DNA of 64,000 nt from Variovorax sp. OAS795. Its GTDB lineage: Bacteria; Pseudomonadota; Gammaproteobacteria; Burkholderiales; Burkholderiaceae_C. The notes below the pieces were generated by a model that ran no database searches, was not told the DNA's origin, and saw only the letters and a program-made list of their open reading frames with translations. The stretch is taken from assembly GCF_040546685.1 (NCBI RefSeq), contig NZ_JBEPOH010000001.1, forward strand, positions 1,674,001 to 1,738,000. The letters are read 5' to 3'. Of this stretch, positions 1-8,352 are shown piece after piece. How positions within the stretch are numbered: position 1 is the first letter of the stretch; every line of letters starts with the position of its first letter. A program made the translations under genes and the position numbers.

Positions 1-2
1 TC

Positions 3-767
3 GGGCCGCCGACGATGTATGCGCGCCTCCTGGCCCACGCCGAGGCCGGGCGCATCGCGCCGTGCTTTCCGGCGCTCCGCTATGTGTATACCGGGTCCGC
101 GCCGCTCGACCTGGGGCTCAAGCAACGTGTCGAGGCGCTGTTCGGCCAGCCGCTGCACTACGGCTACGGGCTTTCGGAGTACGCGGGCTCGGTGTTCCTC
201 ACGCGGGTCGAGGCGCCGCGCGCCGACACGGCGGCGGGCTATGCGGTCGAAGGCGGAGAGGCGCGCATCGTGGGTTCGGACGGATCGGATCTGGCGACCG
301 GCGAAACCGGCGAGATCTGGCTGCGCGGCCCCGGCCTGATGCTGGGCTACTTTCGCGATCCTGCGGCCACCGCGCAGGTCATGCGGCCGGGCGGCTGGTA
401 CGCGAGCGGCGACCTCGGGCGCTTCGACGCGGACGGCGCGCTGTTCGTCGTCGGCCGGCTCAAGGAGATGATCATCCGCTCAGGCTTCAACGTGTACCCC
501 GCTGAAATAGAAACGGTGATCGGCCGCTTCGCCGGCGTGCATCTCTGCGCAGTGGTGGGCGTCCCCGAGGCCGACGGCAACGAGCAGATCGTCGCCTTCG
601 TCGAGATGAAGCCCGGTGCCGTGCTGGACGAGGCGGCACTGCGCACCTACCTGGCGGCGCACCTGTCGCCCTACAAGCGGCCCGCCCGCATCGAGACCAT
701 CGACGCGATGCCCACCACGGCCAACGGCAAGGTGCTCAAGCGCGAGCTGCAGGCGCGCTGCCGCTAG
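3..767 (+). CDS. AMP-dependent acyl-CoA synthetase/ligase, C-terminal part
   Basis: The reading frame is open from the left edge, so the N-terminal half of this ANL-superfamily enzyme lies outside the window. These enzymes adenylate a carboxylic acid and transfer it to CoA. Visible motifs in order: YGLSE in the adenylate-binding region, GYFRDP, the hinge-side GWYASGDLG, GRLKEMIIRSGFNVYPAEIE at the start of the C-terminal lid, and TTANGKVLKREL with the catalytic Lys near the C terminus. The substrate cannot be told from this half; fatty acid or aromatic acid are both possible. The family is secure and the specificity unknown. Confidence 0.9.
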   Translation, partial: GPPTMYARLLAHAEAGRIAPCFPALRYVYTGSAPLDLGLKQRVEALFGQPLHYGYGLSEYAGSVFLTRVEAPRADTAAGYAVEGGEARIVGSDGSDLATGETGEIWLRGPGLMLGYFRDPAATAQVMRPGGWYASGDLGRFDADGALFVVGRLKEMIIRSGFNVYPAEIETVIGRFAGVHLCAVVGVPEADGNEQIVAFVEMKPGAVLDEAALRTYLAAHLSPYKRPARIETIDAMPTTANGKVLKRELQARCR

Positions 768-891
768 CGGCTCGCAGGACGTGAGCGGCTTTCGGACATT
801 TCCTGCAAGGAGCCGCGCCGCCGTCCGCCAGTGCCGCCGGGGAAGGGCGCGCATCGTTCATGCATTCAACAGTGAACACAGGACGCACGCC

Positions 892-1071
892 ATGGCAGAC
901 GACCCGAGCAAGCGCGGCCCACAGGACCGGACCCGCATCAATGTCAACGAGCCGCACGAGGTGCGCTACTGGACCCAGACGCTGGGTGTGACCGAGGCGC
1001 AGCTGCGCTCGGCGGTTGCGGCCGCGGGGGTCGAAGTGAAGGAAGTGCGGGTCTATCTCGGAAAACCGTGA
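892..1071 (+). CDS. DUF3606 domain protein
   Basis: A 59-residue soluble protein starting MADDPSKRGPQDRTRINVNE. The stretch with RTRINVNEPHEVRYWTQTLGVT followed by a Q-L-R-S-AV-A-A-G-V pattern matches the DUF3606 family, small proteins of unknown role common in proteobacteria. I chose the internal ATG because the long upstream extension in the same frame overlaps the CoA ligase gene and is low-complexity. It probably has its own promoter in the 124-base gap after the ligase. No function is assigned. Confidence 0.85.
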   Translation: MADDPSKRGPQDRTRINVNEPHEVRYWTQTLGVTEAQLRSAVAAAGVEVKEVRVYLGKP

Positions 1072-1092
1072 TCCGCGCGCGGAATCCGGTTC

Positions 1093-1108
1093 GTAGGTAC
1101 GCTCCTAC
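1093..1108. repeat. Short GTAGG/CCTAC inverted repeat
   Basis: A 5-base stem (gtagg, cctac) with a 6-base loop lies in the 190-base gap after the DUF3606 gene, next to a very GC-rich stretch. It could be an intergenic repeat or an operator half-site pair. The role is unknown and the evidence is only the symmetry. Confidence 0.25.
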
Positions 1109-1261
1109 ACCCGCCCGCGGAGGGGGCGTCGATACTTCTTTCCTCTCCTTCGCTTCAGGACGCAAAGTGAACGTGCCCATTGCCGACTTCCGTTCCGCAG
1201 GCCCCGGCAGCCTGCACGCCTGCTCGCAGCACGAGGCGAAGCCTTCGGCTCCCGCCGCCCG

Positions 1262-1939
1262 ATGAAGGCCTCGCCCGGAGCCCGCAGCTGGATTGCCGCC
1301 GGCGTGCGCCACGAACTGCTCACCCGTGCCTTGCCGGCCTTGCGCCACGACATGGCGGCGCCGGTGTCGGTGATCCGCATGGCGCTGCTCATGCTCAAGC
1401 GCCAGATCGGCGCGCCGGCCATCGAGGCCGCCGCCTGCGAGGAGCGGGTCGCGCTCATCGACAACCAGGTGTCCGAACTGGTGGAAGGCATCCGGTCGCT
1501 GCGCGACTGGGAACTGGCCACCGTGGACGACGGCATCACGCGCAGCGCACTGGTGGCGCAATGCGTGAGCCTGATGCGGGCCGCCTTCGACATGCACGGC
1601 GTGTCGCTCGACGTCGATCCCGCGCTCGAGGCGCAGGCGCACGAAGCCCGCCGGCCGCAGGGGGCCGCACTGCGCTATCTGTTCCTGGGCGCGCTGGGCT
1701 ACCTGCACGATGGCGGGTCCGACGCCGGCGCGATTCGCATCGAAGCCGATGGCGACGATGCGCTGCGGCTGAGCGCCTTGCCGCGCGAGTCCAGCGGCGT
1801 GAGCCCCGTGCTCGACGCGCACCGCGCGCCGCGCGCGCTGGCCATCGATGCCGTCGCGCTCCAGAGCCTGGCCGAAGACCTTGGCTACAACGTGGCGCTC
1901 GAACGCGACAGCGTGCGCTTCTCGCTCGCCGCGGGCTGA
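1262..1939 (+). CDS. Orphan histidine-kinase-like protein, HisKA-type with degenerate ATPase half
   Basis: A 225-residue soluble protein with no membrane segment or signal peptide. Residues about 25-45 (LRHDMAAPVSVIRMALLML) resemble the H-box helix of sensor kinases, with HD in place of the usual HE. The second half ends in a stretch reminiscent of an HATPase fold (LRYLFLGALGYLHDG as a worn N-box), but no G1 or G2 glycine boxes can be seen. It could therefore be a phosphotransferase of the ChpT kind or a dead kinase. No receiver-domain partner is adjacent. Its 3' end overlaps the convergent topoisomerase gene by 55 bases. The function is inferred only. Confidence 0.6.
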   Translation: MKASPGARSWIAAGVRHELLTRALPALRHDMAAPVSVIRMALLMLKRQIGAPAIEAAACEERVALIDNQVSELVEGIRSLRDWELATVDDGITRSALVAQCVSLMRAAFDMHGVSLDVDPALEAQAHEARRPQGAALRYLFLGALGYLHDGGSDAGAIRIEADGDDALRLSALPRESSGVSPVLDAHRAPRALAIDAVALQSLAEDLGYNVALERDSVRFSLAAG

Positions 1940-3171
1940 GGCTTCGCGGTTTCCTTGCGCTTCTCCGCAGGCGCGGCCTTGGCGCTGCGCCCGGCACCGC
2001 CCTTGCGCGTCTTCCGGGCTTCGCGAAGTTCGCGCGCCTGGGCCTGCCGGTGCATCCGCAGGAAGGCCAGGAGCCGTCGCTCCGCGGCGTGCAGTCCGCG
2101 CGTCCTGCTTGCGGCGGTGCGCGCGGTCATCTTCCTCAGCAGCTCCGACGAGGCGTCTTCGCCATCGCCTGCGAGCGCGCTCCCCAGCGCCAGCACGGCC
2201 GGGTGCACGTAGGCCTTCTTGCAGACCGCGGGCGTGTTGCCCAGTTGCTTTGCCACCGCCGCCAGGATCTCCTTGGGGCTGTAGCGGCTGCCGTCCGCGG
2301 CGGAGCGCCCCGGGTCGCACGCGAGCCGCGTGAGTTCCAGCGCCTGCACCGTGCCGTGCCAGGTGCGGAAGTCCTTGGCGGTGAAGCGCTCGCCGGGCGA
2401 GGCTTCGGCGATGTAGTCGTTCACGTCGGTGGACGACACGCTGCGGAGCTGGCCCTCCTCGTCGGAGTACTGGAACAGCGACTGGCCAGGCAGCTGCTGG
2501 CACTGGCGCACCACCTTCGCCACGCGGGGATCGTCCAGCAGCGCTTCGTGCATCACGCCGCTCTTGCCCCGGAACCGCAGGCGGAGCGCCGCGCCCCGCA
2601 CCGCCGCGTGCCGGTTGCGCAGCGTGGTGAGTCCGAAGGAGCCATTGCTGCTCGCGTACTCCTCGTTGCCCACGCGCAGCAGCGTGGTGTCGAGCAGGCG
2701 CACCAGCGCTGCCAGCACCTGCTGGCGCCCGGGAGCGCCTTTGGGGGTGCCCGCGGCTTCCTGCAGGTCTTGCGCCACGCGGGCACGGATGCGCGGCAGC
2801 GCGAGCCCGAAGGCCTCCAGGCGCTCGAACTTGGTCTCGTCCTTGAAGAGCCGCCAGTCGGCGTGGTAGCGGTACTGCTTGCGGCCCCGCGCATCCATGC
2901 CGGTCGCCTGCAGATGGCCATTGGGCAGCGGGCAGATCCAGACATCGGTGTAGGCCGGCGGAATCGCCAGCATGCGGATGCGCGAGAGCTCGTCCGGATC
3001 GCGGATCCAGCGGCCTTCGGCGTCGCGGTAGCGAAAACGCTCGCCTTGCTTCAGTCGCCGGATGCCCGGCATATCGGGGTTCACATAGACGAGGCCATTG
3101 GCGATCGGCGTCGGCTTCGAAGGCGGTACGGGCGCATCGGGCGCCGAGGGCGGTGTGGAGCGAGCCGGCAT
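1885..3171 (-). CDS. DNA topoisomerase IB (poxvirus-like)
   Basis: Relaxes supercoils by nicking one strand through a 3'-phosphotyrosine. The 428-residue protein has the full active-site set: Arg166 (LLRVGNEEY), Lys203 (FRGKSG), Arg269 (KDFRTWHGT) and the nucleophile Tyr321 (KKAYVHPAV). The position held by His in the vaccinia enzyme is Asn312 (LGNTP), as known for bacterial members such as the Deinococcus enzyme. The start is the ATG giving MPARSTPPSAPD, because the conserved domain begins about 25 residues later and upstream codons show no homology-like pattern. The C-terminal tail is Lys/Arg/Ala-rich, typical of nonspecific DNA binding. It is convergent with the orphan kinase-like gene. 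Confidence 0.93.
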   Translation of the reverse strand: MPARSTPPSAPDAPVPPSKPTPIANGLVYVNPDMPGIRRLKQGERFRYRDAEGRWIRDPDELSRIRMLAIPPAYTDVWICPLPNGHLQATGMDARGRKQYRYHADWRLFKDETKFERLEAFGLALPRIRARVAQDLQEAAGTPKGAPGRQQVLAALVRLLDTTLLRVGNEEYASSNGSFGLTTLRNRHAAVRGAALRLRFRGKSGVMHEALLDDPRVAKVVRQCQQLPGQSLFQYSDEEGQLRSVSSTDVNDYIAEASPGERFTAKDFRTWHGTVQALELTRLACDPGRSAADGSRYSPKEILAAVAKQLGNTPAVCKKAYVHPAVLALGSALAGDGEDASSELLRKMTARTAASRTRGLHAAERRLLAFLRMHRQAQARELREARKTRKGGAGRSAKAAPAEKRKETAKPQPAASEKRTLSRSSATL

Positions 3172-3290
3172 GTGATTTGCGTGGTGGCGGTAAGCAGAGC
3201 TTGTGCCTGCGCCGACAATGGCCGCCTGTAGGACGCCGCAATCGCCGCTGGTGCGATGGAGGCTCTTTGTTCTTCCTGGAGTCTGAACCC

Positions 3291-4358
3291 ATGATGCATT
3301 TCCCTCGCCCGTTTTCATTCGCCAGCGCACGCTGGCTCTGCGTGTGCGGCATGGCGCTGCTTGCCGCAGCCTGTGCCTCGCCGCCCGCGCCGCCGCCCCT
3401 CGCGCGCACCGCTTCCACCGCCGCGGCCGCGCCCGTCAAGGTGAAGGTCTTTGTCGCGGCCATGTTCGAGATCGGCCAGAACACCGGCGACCGGGCGGGT
3501 GAGTTCCAGCATTGGTACGAGCGCTACTGGAAAGGCTCGGCGCCCATGGCCGTGCCCGGCGCGCTACAGCCGGTGTACTGCAACGCAGACGGCGTCTGCG
3601 GCGCGGTGCTCGGCATGGGCAAGGTCAACTCGTCGTCGTCGATGCAGGCCATCCTGCTGAACCCGCAGTTCGACTTCTCGCAGGCCTACTACGTGATTTC
3701 CGGCGTGGCCGGCACGCCGCCCTCGCGCGGCACCATCGGCGAAGTGAGCTGGGCCACGTGGCTCGTCGACTACGACCTTGGCCACCGCTGGGCGCCGGAG
3801 GAAAACAAGCCCGGCGAACCCACCTTCATGCCGCGCAAGGGCTACGAGGACTACCGCCGCTTCAAGCTCAACCCCGACCTCGTGGGCTGGGCCATGAAAC
3901 TCTCGGCCGACACGCCGCTCAAGGATTCGGATGGCGCGCGCAAGTACCGCCTGCGCTACCCCGATGCCGCGGCCCGGCGCGCGCCTTTCGTGGGCACCGG
4001 CACCCACATGACCGGCGACACCTTCTTCCATGGGCCCGGCATGTCGGCGCAGGCGCAGTACATCGCCCGGCTCTACGGCGCCGACGACTACGTGATCACC
4101 GAGATGGAAGCCGCCGCCATCACGCTTGTGATCAAGCGCACCCATGGCACCGACCGCGTGATGAGCCTGCGCGGCGCGGTCAATTTCGACCAGGGCAATC
4201 CGAAGGAAAGCACGCTGCAGCACCTGGATCCTGCGCCGGGCGAGACGGCGGGCGGCTTTGCCGAGACGGTGGAGAACATCGCGCTGGTGGGCACGCGCGT
4301 GGTCGATCACATCGTGGCCAACTGGCCGCACTGGCAGGGCGGCGTGCCGAAACCCTGA
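3291..4358 (+). CDS. Purine nucleoside permease (NUP) family lipoprotein
   Basis: A 355-residue protein beginning with a lipoprotein signal peptide; the lipobox LLAAAC puts the lipidated Cys near residue 26. After the signal the sequence matches the NUP family, known from fungal purine nucleoside uptake and related in fold to nucleoside phosphorylases (GMGKVNSS, VISGVAGTPP, GTHMTGDTFFHGP, ITEMEAAAI). The family suggests binding or handling of nucleosides at the cell envelope. The start with two consecutive ATG codons is weak on ribosome-binding sequence. It is transcribed divergently from topoisomerase IB. The family call is good and the substrate is inference. Confidence 0.85.
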   Translation: MMHFPRPFSFASARWLCVCGMALLAAACASPPAPPPLARTASTAAAAPVKVKVFVAAMFEIGQNTGDRAGEFQHWYERYWKGSAPMAVPGALQPVYCNADGVCGAVLGMGKVNSSSSMQAILLNPQFDFSQAYYVISGVAGTPPSRGTIGEVSWATWLVDYDLGHRWAPEENKPGEPTFMPRKGYEDYRRFKLNPDLVGWAMKLSADTPLKDSDGARKYRLRYPDAAARRAPFVGTGTHMTGDTFFHGPGMSAQAQYIARLYGADDYVITEMEAAAITLVIKRTHGTDRVMSLRGAVNFDQGNPKESTLQHLDPAPGETAGGFAETVENIALVGTRVVDHIVANWPHWQGGVPKP

Positions 4359-4377
4359 AACCGGAGTCGGGTTGTCG

Positions 4378-4430
4378 AATATACGCACTGAGTAACTCTT
4401 TGTGCGTAATTTAGACGCGTAGCGTATATT
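4378..4430. promoter_or_regulatory. Three GCGTAwwtt half-sites in front of the ATCase gene
   Basis: An AT-rich patch in an otherwise very GC-rich region holds aatatacgc (4378-4386), gcgtaattt (4404-4412) and gcgtatatt (4422-4430). The first and third form a perfect 9-base inverted repeat; the second is a near-copy in the same orientation as the third. The third copy ends 7 bases before the start codon, where a Shine-Dalgarno sequence would be expected and none is seen. The layout suggests an operator or repressor-controlled promoter. A possible ligand is the HTH domain of the downstream protein itself (inference). Confidence 0.5.
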
Positions 4431-4437
4431 TCGGCCC

Positions 4438-5715
4438 ATGAGCCAACAAGACACCCTGCGCGATGCCATGCGCCGCCTCAACCTCACCCGCGACGCGTTC
4501 TCCCAACGCCTGGGCGTGCGCCGCCGGGCACTCGACACCTGGCTGCTGCCGGCCGACTCCGGCGAATCGCGCGCGATGCCGGAAATGGTGGGCAAGTTCG
4601 TCGCCGAGATCCTGCAGCGCGAGGCGCAGGCCAGCGCCGGCCCGGACCATCGGCCCCTCGCGCAGCGCATCGCGGCCGAAGGGCGGCCGCACCTCCTGTC
4701 GGTTGCGCAGTTCGATCGCGAAAGCCTCGAGGCGCTGTTCCAGGTCGCCGACGTGATGCAGCCCATCGCGCGGCGCCAGAAGGTCACGCGCGTGCTCGAA
4801 GGCGCGGTGCTCGGCAGCCTTTTCTTCGAGGCGAGCACCCGCACCCGCGTGAGCTTCGGCGCGGCCTTCTGCCGGCTGGGCGGCACCGTCTGCGACACCA
4901 CGGGCTTCACCTTCTCTTCAATGGCCAAGGGCGAGTCGATCTACGACACCAGCCGCGTGATGAGCGGCTATGTCGATGCGCTGGTGGTGCGGCACCCCGA
5001 GCAGGGCTCGGTCGCGGAGTTCGCGCGGGCGACCAACATCCCCGTCATCAATGCCGGCGACGGCCCGGGCGAGCATCCGAGCCAGGCCATCCTCGACCTG
5101 TACACCATCCAGCGCGAGTTCTCGCGCATGGGCAAGCTGGTGGACGGCACGCACGTCGCGATGGTCGGCGACCTCAAATACGGCCGCACGGTGCACTCGC
5201 TGATCCGGCTGCTGTCGCTCTACCGCGGGCTGAAATTCACGCTCATTGCGCCGCCGTCGCTCGAGATGCCGGCCTATCTGCTGGACCTGGTGGCGCGCAA
5301 CGGCCATGTGGTCGAGCAGACGCAGTCGCTCGAGCAGGGCCTGCGCGGCGCGGACGTGGTCTATGCCACCCGCATCCAGAAGGAACGCTTCGCGGGCGAG
5401 GAGATCGAGGGCTACACGCCCGAGTTCCAGATTCGCAAGGCGCTGGTGGACACGCTCTGCAAGCCCGACACCATCCTCATGCACCCCTTGCCGCGGGACG
5501 GGCGTCCGGGCGCGAACGACCTGAGCATCGACTTGAACCACGATCCGCGGCTCGCGATCTTCCGGCAGACGGACAACGGCATCCCGGTGCGCATGGCGCT
5601 CTTCGCGGTGCTGATGGGCGTGGAGCACCAGGTGGCGCGCTCCATGCGCGATGCGGGCTGGCGCTCGCCGGCCCACATCGGGCCGGACGACGCGGACTTC
5701 GACGGGCTCGACTGA
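4438..5715 (+). CDS. pyrB: Aspartate carbamoyltransferase with N-terminal helix-turn-helix extension
   Basis: Catalyses carbamoyl phosphate plus aspartate to carbamoyl aspartate in pyrimidine synthesis. The catalytic part (from about residue 85) has FFEASTRTR for carbamoyl phosphate, SSMAKGES with the loop Lys, a GEHPSQAILDLYTI segment, GDLKYGRTVHS and HPLPRDGRPG; HPLPR distinguishes ATCase from ornithine carbamoyltransferase (HCLP). The protein is 425 residues against about 310 for ordinary catalytic chains. The extra N terminus (residues 5-60, with LTRDAFSQRLGVRRRALDTW) looks like an XRE-type helix-turn-helix. No pyrR or pyrC is adjacent. In related genomes a shorter pyrB usually sits with pyrR/pyrC, so this may be a second, self-regulated ATCase (inference). 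Confidence 0.88.
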   Translation: MSQQDTLRDAMRRLNLTRDAFSQRLGVRRRALDTWLLPADSGESRAMPEMVGKFVAEILQREAQASAGPDHRPLAQRIAAEGRPHLLSVAQFDRESLEALFQVADVMQPIARRQKVTRVLEGAVLGSLFFEASTRTRVSFGAAFCRLGGTVCDTTGFTFSSMAKGESIYDTSRVMSGYVDALVVRHPEQGSVAEFARATNIPVINAGDGPGEHPSQAILDLYTIQREFSRMGKLVDGTHVAMVGDLKYGRTVHSLIRLLSLYRGLKFTLIAPPSLEMPAYLLDLVARNGHVVEQTQSLEQGLRGADVVYATRIQKERFAGEEIEGYTPEFQIRKALVDTLCKPDTILMHPLPRDGRPGANDLSIDLNHDPRLAIFRQTDNGIPVRMALFAVLMGVEHQVARSMRDAGWRSPAHIGPDDADFDGLD

Positions 5716-5725
5716 CGGGCAAGGC

Positions 5726-6403
5726 TCAGGGGCTTGCAGGCTGCAGGTGCCAGGTCACATTGAAGTCGAACGGCGTCCAGCGGCTCGCCGAGACGCCTGC
5801 GTGCCGCAAGGCGCGCCCGGTCCAGGTGTTGCAGGTCTCGAAGAGGTGGTAGCCGCCTTCGGCTTCATAGAAGGCATCGTCCTTGCCGTAGTGCGCACCC
5901 GCAATCGGCACCGCGCGCCCCGATGGCAGCGTGGCGCGCACGTACGCGGCAAGCTGCTTGTACTGCGCCTCTGACAGCGGCAGCCGGTAGGCGCCGCGCC
6001 GCAGCTGGGCGCGGCGCAGATAGGTCACGTGCAGCAACGCCCGATTGCCGCCGAGCATGGCGCCGAAAGCGCGCGATGCGGTCAGGTCGGCCCAGGTCGG
6101 CGTGTTGAGGTAGAACTCGCGGTCGCCCCAGCCGATGGCGATGAACTCGGCATCAGGCGGCACGGCCTCGAAGTGCGCGAGCGGGAAGATTTGGCGCCAG
6201 TCGATGGCCGCCGAGTGGATCGGAAACACCAGGTCGGTGTGCACGCCGTTGCTCAGCACCCAGGCCTCCAGTTCAGGCGCGGGCGGCGCTTTCGCGTTGG
6301 CCGGCCAGAACATCAGCGCACAGGCAACCGCCACATACAGCGCCGCCAGGGCCATGATCCCGAGCAGCGTGAATGCGACCCGCCGGAGCCAGCGTTTCAT
6401 CAC
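5726..6403 (-). CDS. DUF2459 (TIGR02117) family membrane-anchored protein
   Basis: A 225-residue protein with one N-terminal membrane segment (residues about 9-33) followed by a periplasmic domain. Conserved features include LSNGVHTDLVFP, IAIGWGDREFYLNTP, YGKDDAFYEAEGGYHLFETCNTWTG and a C-terminal W-x-PFDFNVTWHL. These match the TIGR02117/DUF2459 family, named from occurrence near urease genes; no urease is present here. The Cys-Asn in ETCNTW and nearby His residues hint at an NlpC/P60-like hydrolase fold, which I cannot prove. It lies 4 bases after the DNA polymerase IV gene on the same strand, suggesting cotranscription. Confidence 0.82.
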   Translation of the reverse strand: MMKRWLRRVAFTLLGIMALAALYVAVACALMFWPANAKAPPAPELEAWVLSNGVHTDLVFPIHSAAIDWRQIFPLAHFEAVPPDAEFIAIGWGDREFYLNTPTWADLTASRAFGAMLGGNRALLHVTYLRRAQLRRGAYRLPLSEAQYKQLAAYVRATLPSGRAVPIAGAHYGKDDAFYEAEGGYHLFETCNTWTGRALRHAGVSASRWTPFDFNVTWHLQPASP

Positions 6404-6407
6404 TGCT

Positions 6408-7691
6408 TCAGAACAGCGACGCCGTGGTCGAGGCCGGTTCCGAGGAGGCGCGCGACGCCGGGCCCAAGGCGGCGGCCAGCGCCTCGGCGCTCCCCGCCTT
6501 GGCCAGTGCGCCCACGCGCACGCCCAGCAGGCGCAGCGGCCGCTCCAGCGGCACGCGCTTCAGGCACAGCCCGCCGACCTGCCGGATGGTCTTGCCGTCG
6601 GCGGTGTGGCGGTCGATGGTCTGGTCGCGCGTGGCAATCTTGAAATCGTCGTAGCGCAGCTTGATGCCGATGGTCTTTCCCACGTAGCCCTTGCGTTGCA
6701 GGTCTTCGGCCAGCTTCTCGCACAGGTGGGTGAAGATGGCGCCGAGTTCGGCGCGGTCGCGCACCGCATGCAGGTCGCGGTCGAAGGTGGTCTCCCGGCT
6801 CATCGAGACGGGCTCGCTTTCGGTCACCACCGGCCGGTCGTCGCGGCCCCAGGCCACCTCGTGCATCCAGGCGCCCGTGGACTTGCCGAAATTCTGGATC
6901 AGCCAGTCGCGGTCGCGCGCCGCGAGCTGGCCCACCGTCTCGATGCCGAAGCGCTTGAGCTTCTCGTCGGCCTTGGGCCCGATGCCGTTCACCTTGCGGC
7001 AGGGCAGCGGCCAGATGCGCGCCTGCAGGTCGTCCTCGTAGACCACCGAGATGCCATTGGGCTTGTTGAATTCGCTCGCCATCTTGGCGATGAGCTTGTT
7101 GGGCGCCACGCCGATGGAGCAGGTGAGGCCGGTCGCGTCGAGAATGGCTTTCTGGATCAGCCGCGCCAGCGAGCGCCCGCCCTCGCGCTGGCCGCCGGGC
7201 ACGTCGGTGAAGTCGATGTACACCTCGTCCACGCCCCGGTCTTCCATCAGCGGCGCAACCTCCCGGATGATCTCCTTGAAGGCGCGCGAATACTTGCGGA
7301 TCTCGTCGAAATCGACCGGCAGGATGATCGCTTGCGGGCACAGCTTGGCGGCCTTCATGAGCCCCATCGCCGAGCCCACGCCGAACTGCCGCGCGGGGTA
7401 GGTGGCGGTGGTGATCACGCCGCGGCCCGCATAGTCCTTGAGGCGCGGGAACGCGCTCACCGGAATGTCCGCCAGCGTGCCGCCTTCGGGTACGTGGCGG
7501 ATCGCCTCGTCCACGCTGCGCCGCCCGCCCCCGATCACCACGGGCAACCCCTTGAGCTGTGGATAGCGAAGCAGTTCCACGGACGCGAAGAAGGCGTCCA
7601 TGTCGAGGTGGGCGATGCGGCGGATCGGGGGCTTGGTCACGGGCTGGGAACTCACGGCTGCGATTGTCTCGCGGCCGGGCGGTGTCCGCAC
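6408..7691 (-). CDS. dinB: DNA polymerase IV (Y family)
   Basis: Error-prone translesion polymerase. Motif I LDMDAFFASVE with the first catalytic Asp lies near the N terminus, DEVYIDFTD carries the second catalytic acid pair, and TGLTCSIGVAPNKLIAKMASEFNKPNG is the typical DinB finger/palm segment. The little-finger domain is at the C terminus. The start is uncertain: GTG at 7691 and a second GTG at 7655 (VSSQPV) are both possible, and neither has a strong ribosome-binding site. The protein is longer than E. coli DinB (351) with extra C-terminal residues. No lexA box was recognised. It runs into the DUF2459 gene. Confidence 0.94.
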   Translation of the reverse strand: MRTPPGRETIAAVSSQPVTKPPIRRIAHLDMDAFFASVELLRYPQLKGLPVVIGGGRRSVDEAIRHVPEGGTLADIPVSAFPRLKDYAGRGVITTATYPARQFGVGSAMGLMKAAKLCPQAIILPVDFDEIRKYSRAFKEIIREVAPLMEDRGVDEVYIDFTDVPGGQREGGRSLARLIQKAILDATGLTCSIGVAPNKLIAKMASEFNKPNGISVVYEDDLQARIWPLPCRKVNGIGPKADEKLKRFGIETVGQLAARDRDWLIQNFGKSTGAWMHEVAWGRDDRPVVTESEPVSMSRETTFDRDLHAVRDRAELGAIFTHLCEKLAEDLQRKGYVGKTIGIKLRYDDFKIATRDQTIDRHTADGKTIRQVGGLCLKRVPLERPLRLLGVRVGALAKAGSAEALAAALGPASRASSEPASTTASLF

Positions 7692-7765
7692 GCATGTCCG
7701 GGTGCCGGCGGGCTGCTATCGGACAATGCTTGCCTGTTGCGCCCGCTGGGGCCATCATCCGCGCC

Positions 7766-8326
7766 ATGCAAACCGTCGCTTCCATCTTGTGGCGCAGGCT
7801 CGATGCACCGGGCCACGACGCCTGCCGGCTCGAGCGCAGCGCGAGCGCGTGGCAGCTCGACGGCGCCGCCGTGTTCCGGCTGGAGGACCAGCGCATTGCG
7901 CAGCTGCACTACCGCGTGCGCTGCGACACGCACTGGCACACGCAGTGGGGCACCGTGCGCGGCTGGCTCGGCGGCGCTGCCGTCGACCTGTCCATTGCCC
8001 GCGATGCGCGGGGCCACTGGAAGCTCAACGACGAGGCTGTGTCCGACCTGTCGCATTGCGTCGACCTGGACCTGGGCTTCACGCCCGCCACCAACCTGCT
8101 GCAGCTGCGCCGGCTCAACCTGGCGAAGGGTGAAGGCGCCGATGCGCGGGCAGCCTGGGTCGACCTGGACGGCGGCCTGCTCAGCGAATTGAACCAGCGC
8201 TACGAGCGAACTGCCGACGACGCGTATGCCTACGAAGCCCGGCGCTTCGACTACGCAGCGACGCTGCGCGTGACGGGGGACTGCTTTGTGCACGACTACC
8301 CCGGCCTCTGGATTGCCGAGGCCTAG
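7766..8326 (+). CDS. Putative glycolipid-binding domain protein (DUF1089)
   Basis: A 186-residue soluble protein. The pattern LEDQRIAQLHYRVRCDTHWHT, GWLGG, IARDARGHWKLN and LDLGFTPATNLLQLRRLNL matches the PF06475 family, thought from structure to resemble periplasmic lipoprotein carriers (LolA/LolB) and called glycolipid-binding. There is no signal peptide here, so a cytoplasmic location is likely. It is transcribed divergently from dinB and convergent with the MHS-type transporter. The biological role is not established. Confidence 0.82.
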   Translation: MQTVASILWRRLDAPGHDACRLERSASAWQLDGAAVFRLEDQRIAQLHYRVRCDTHWHTQWGTVRGWLGGAAVDLSIARDARGHWKLNDEAVSDLSHCVDLDLGFTPATNLLQLRRLNLAKGEGADARAAWVDLDGGLLSELNQRYERTADDAYAYEARRFDYAATLRVTGDCFVHDYPGLWIAEA

Positions 8327-8352
8327 CTGCCGGGCCGCCGGCGCCACGCCCG

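Noticed and set aside
1885..3171. Asn for His in the topoisomerase IB active site as a defect
   Set aside because: Bacterial members of this family are known to carry Asn at that position, so it is expected.
944..3484. An 846-codon minus-strand frame across the kinase-like and topoisomerase genes
   Set aside because: Runs through several real genes in a different frame and shows only compositional bias.
5726..6403. Urease accessory role for the DUF2459 protein
   Set aside because: The family name comes from occurrence near urease genes, but no ure gene is in the window.
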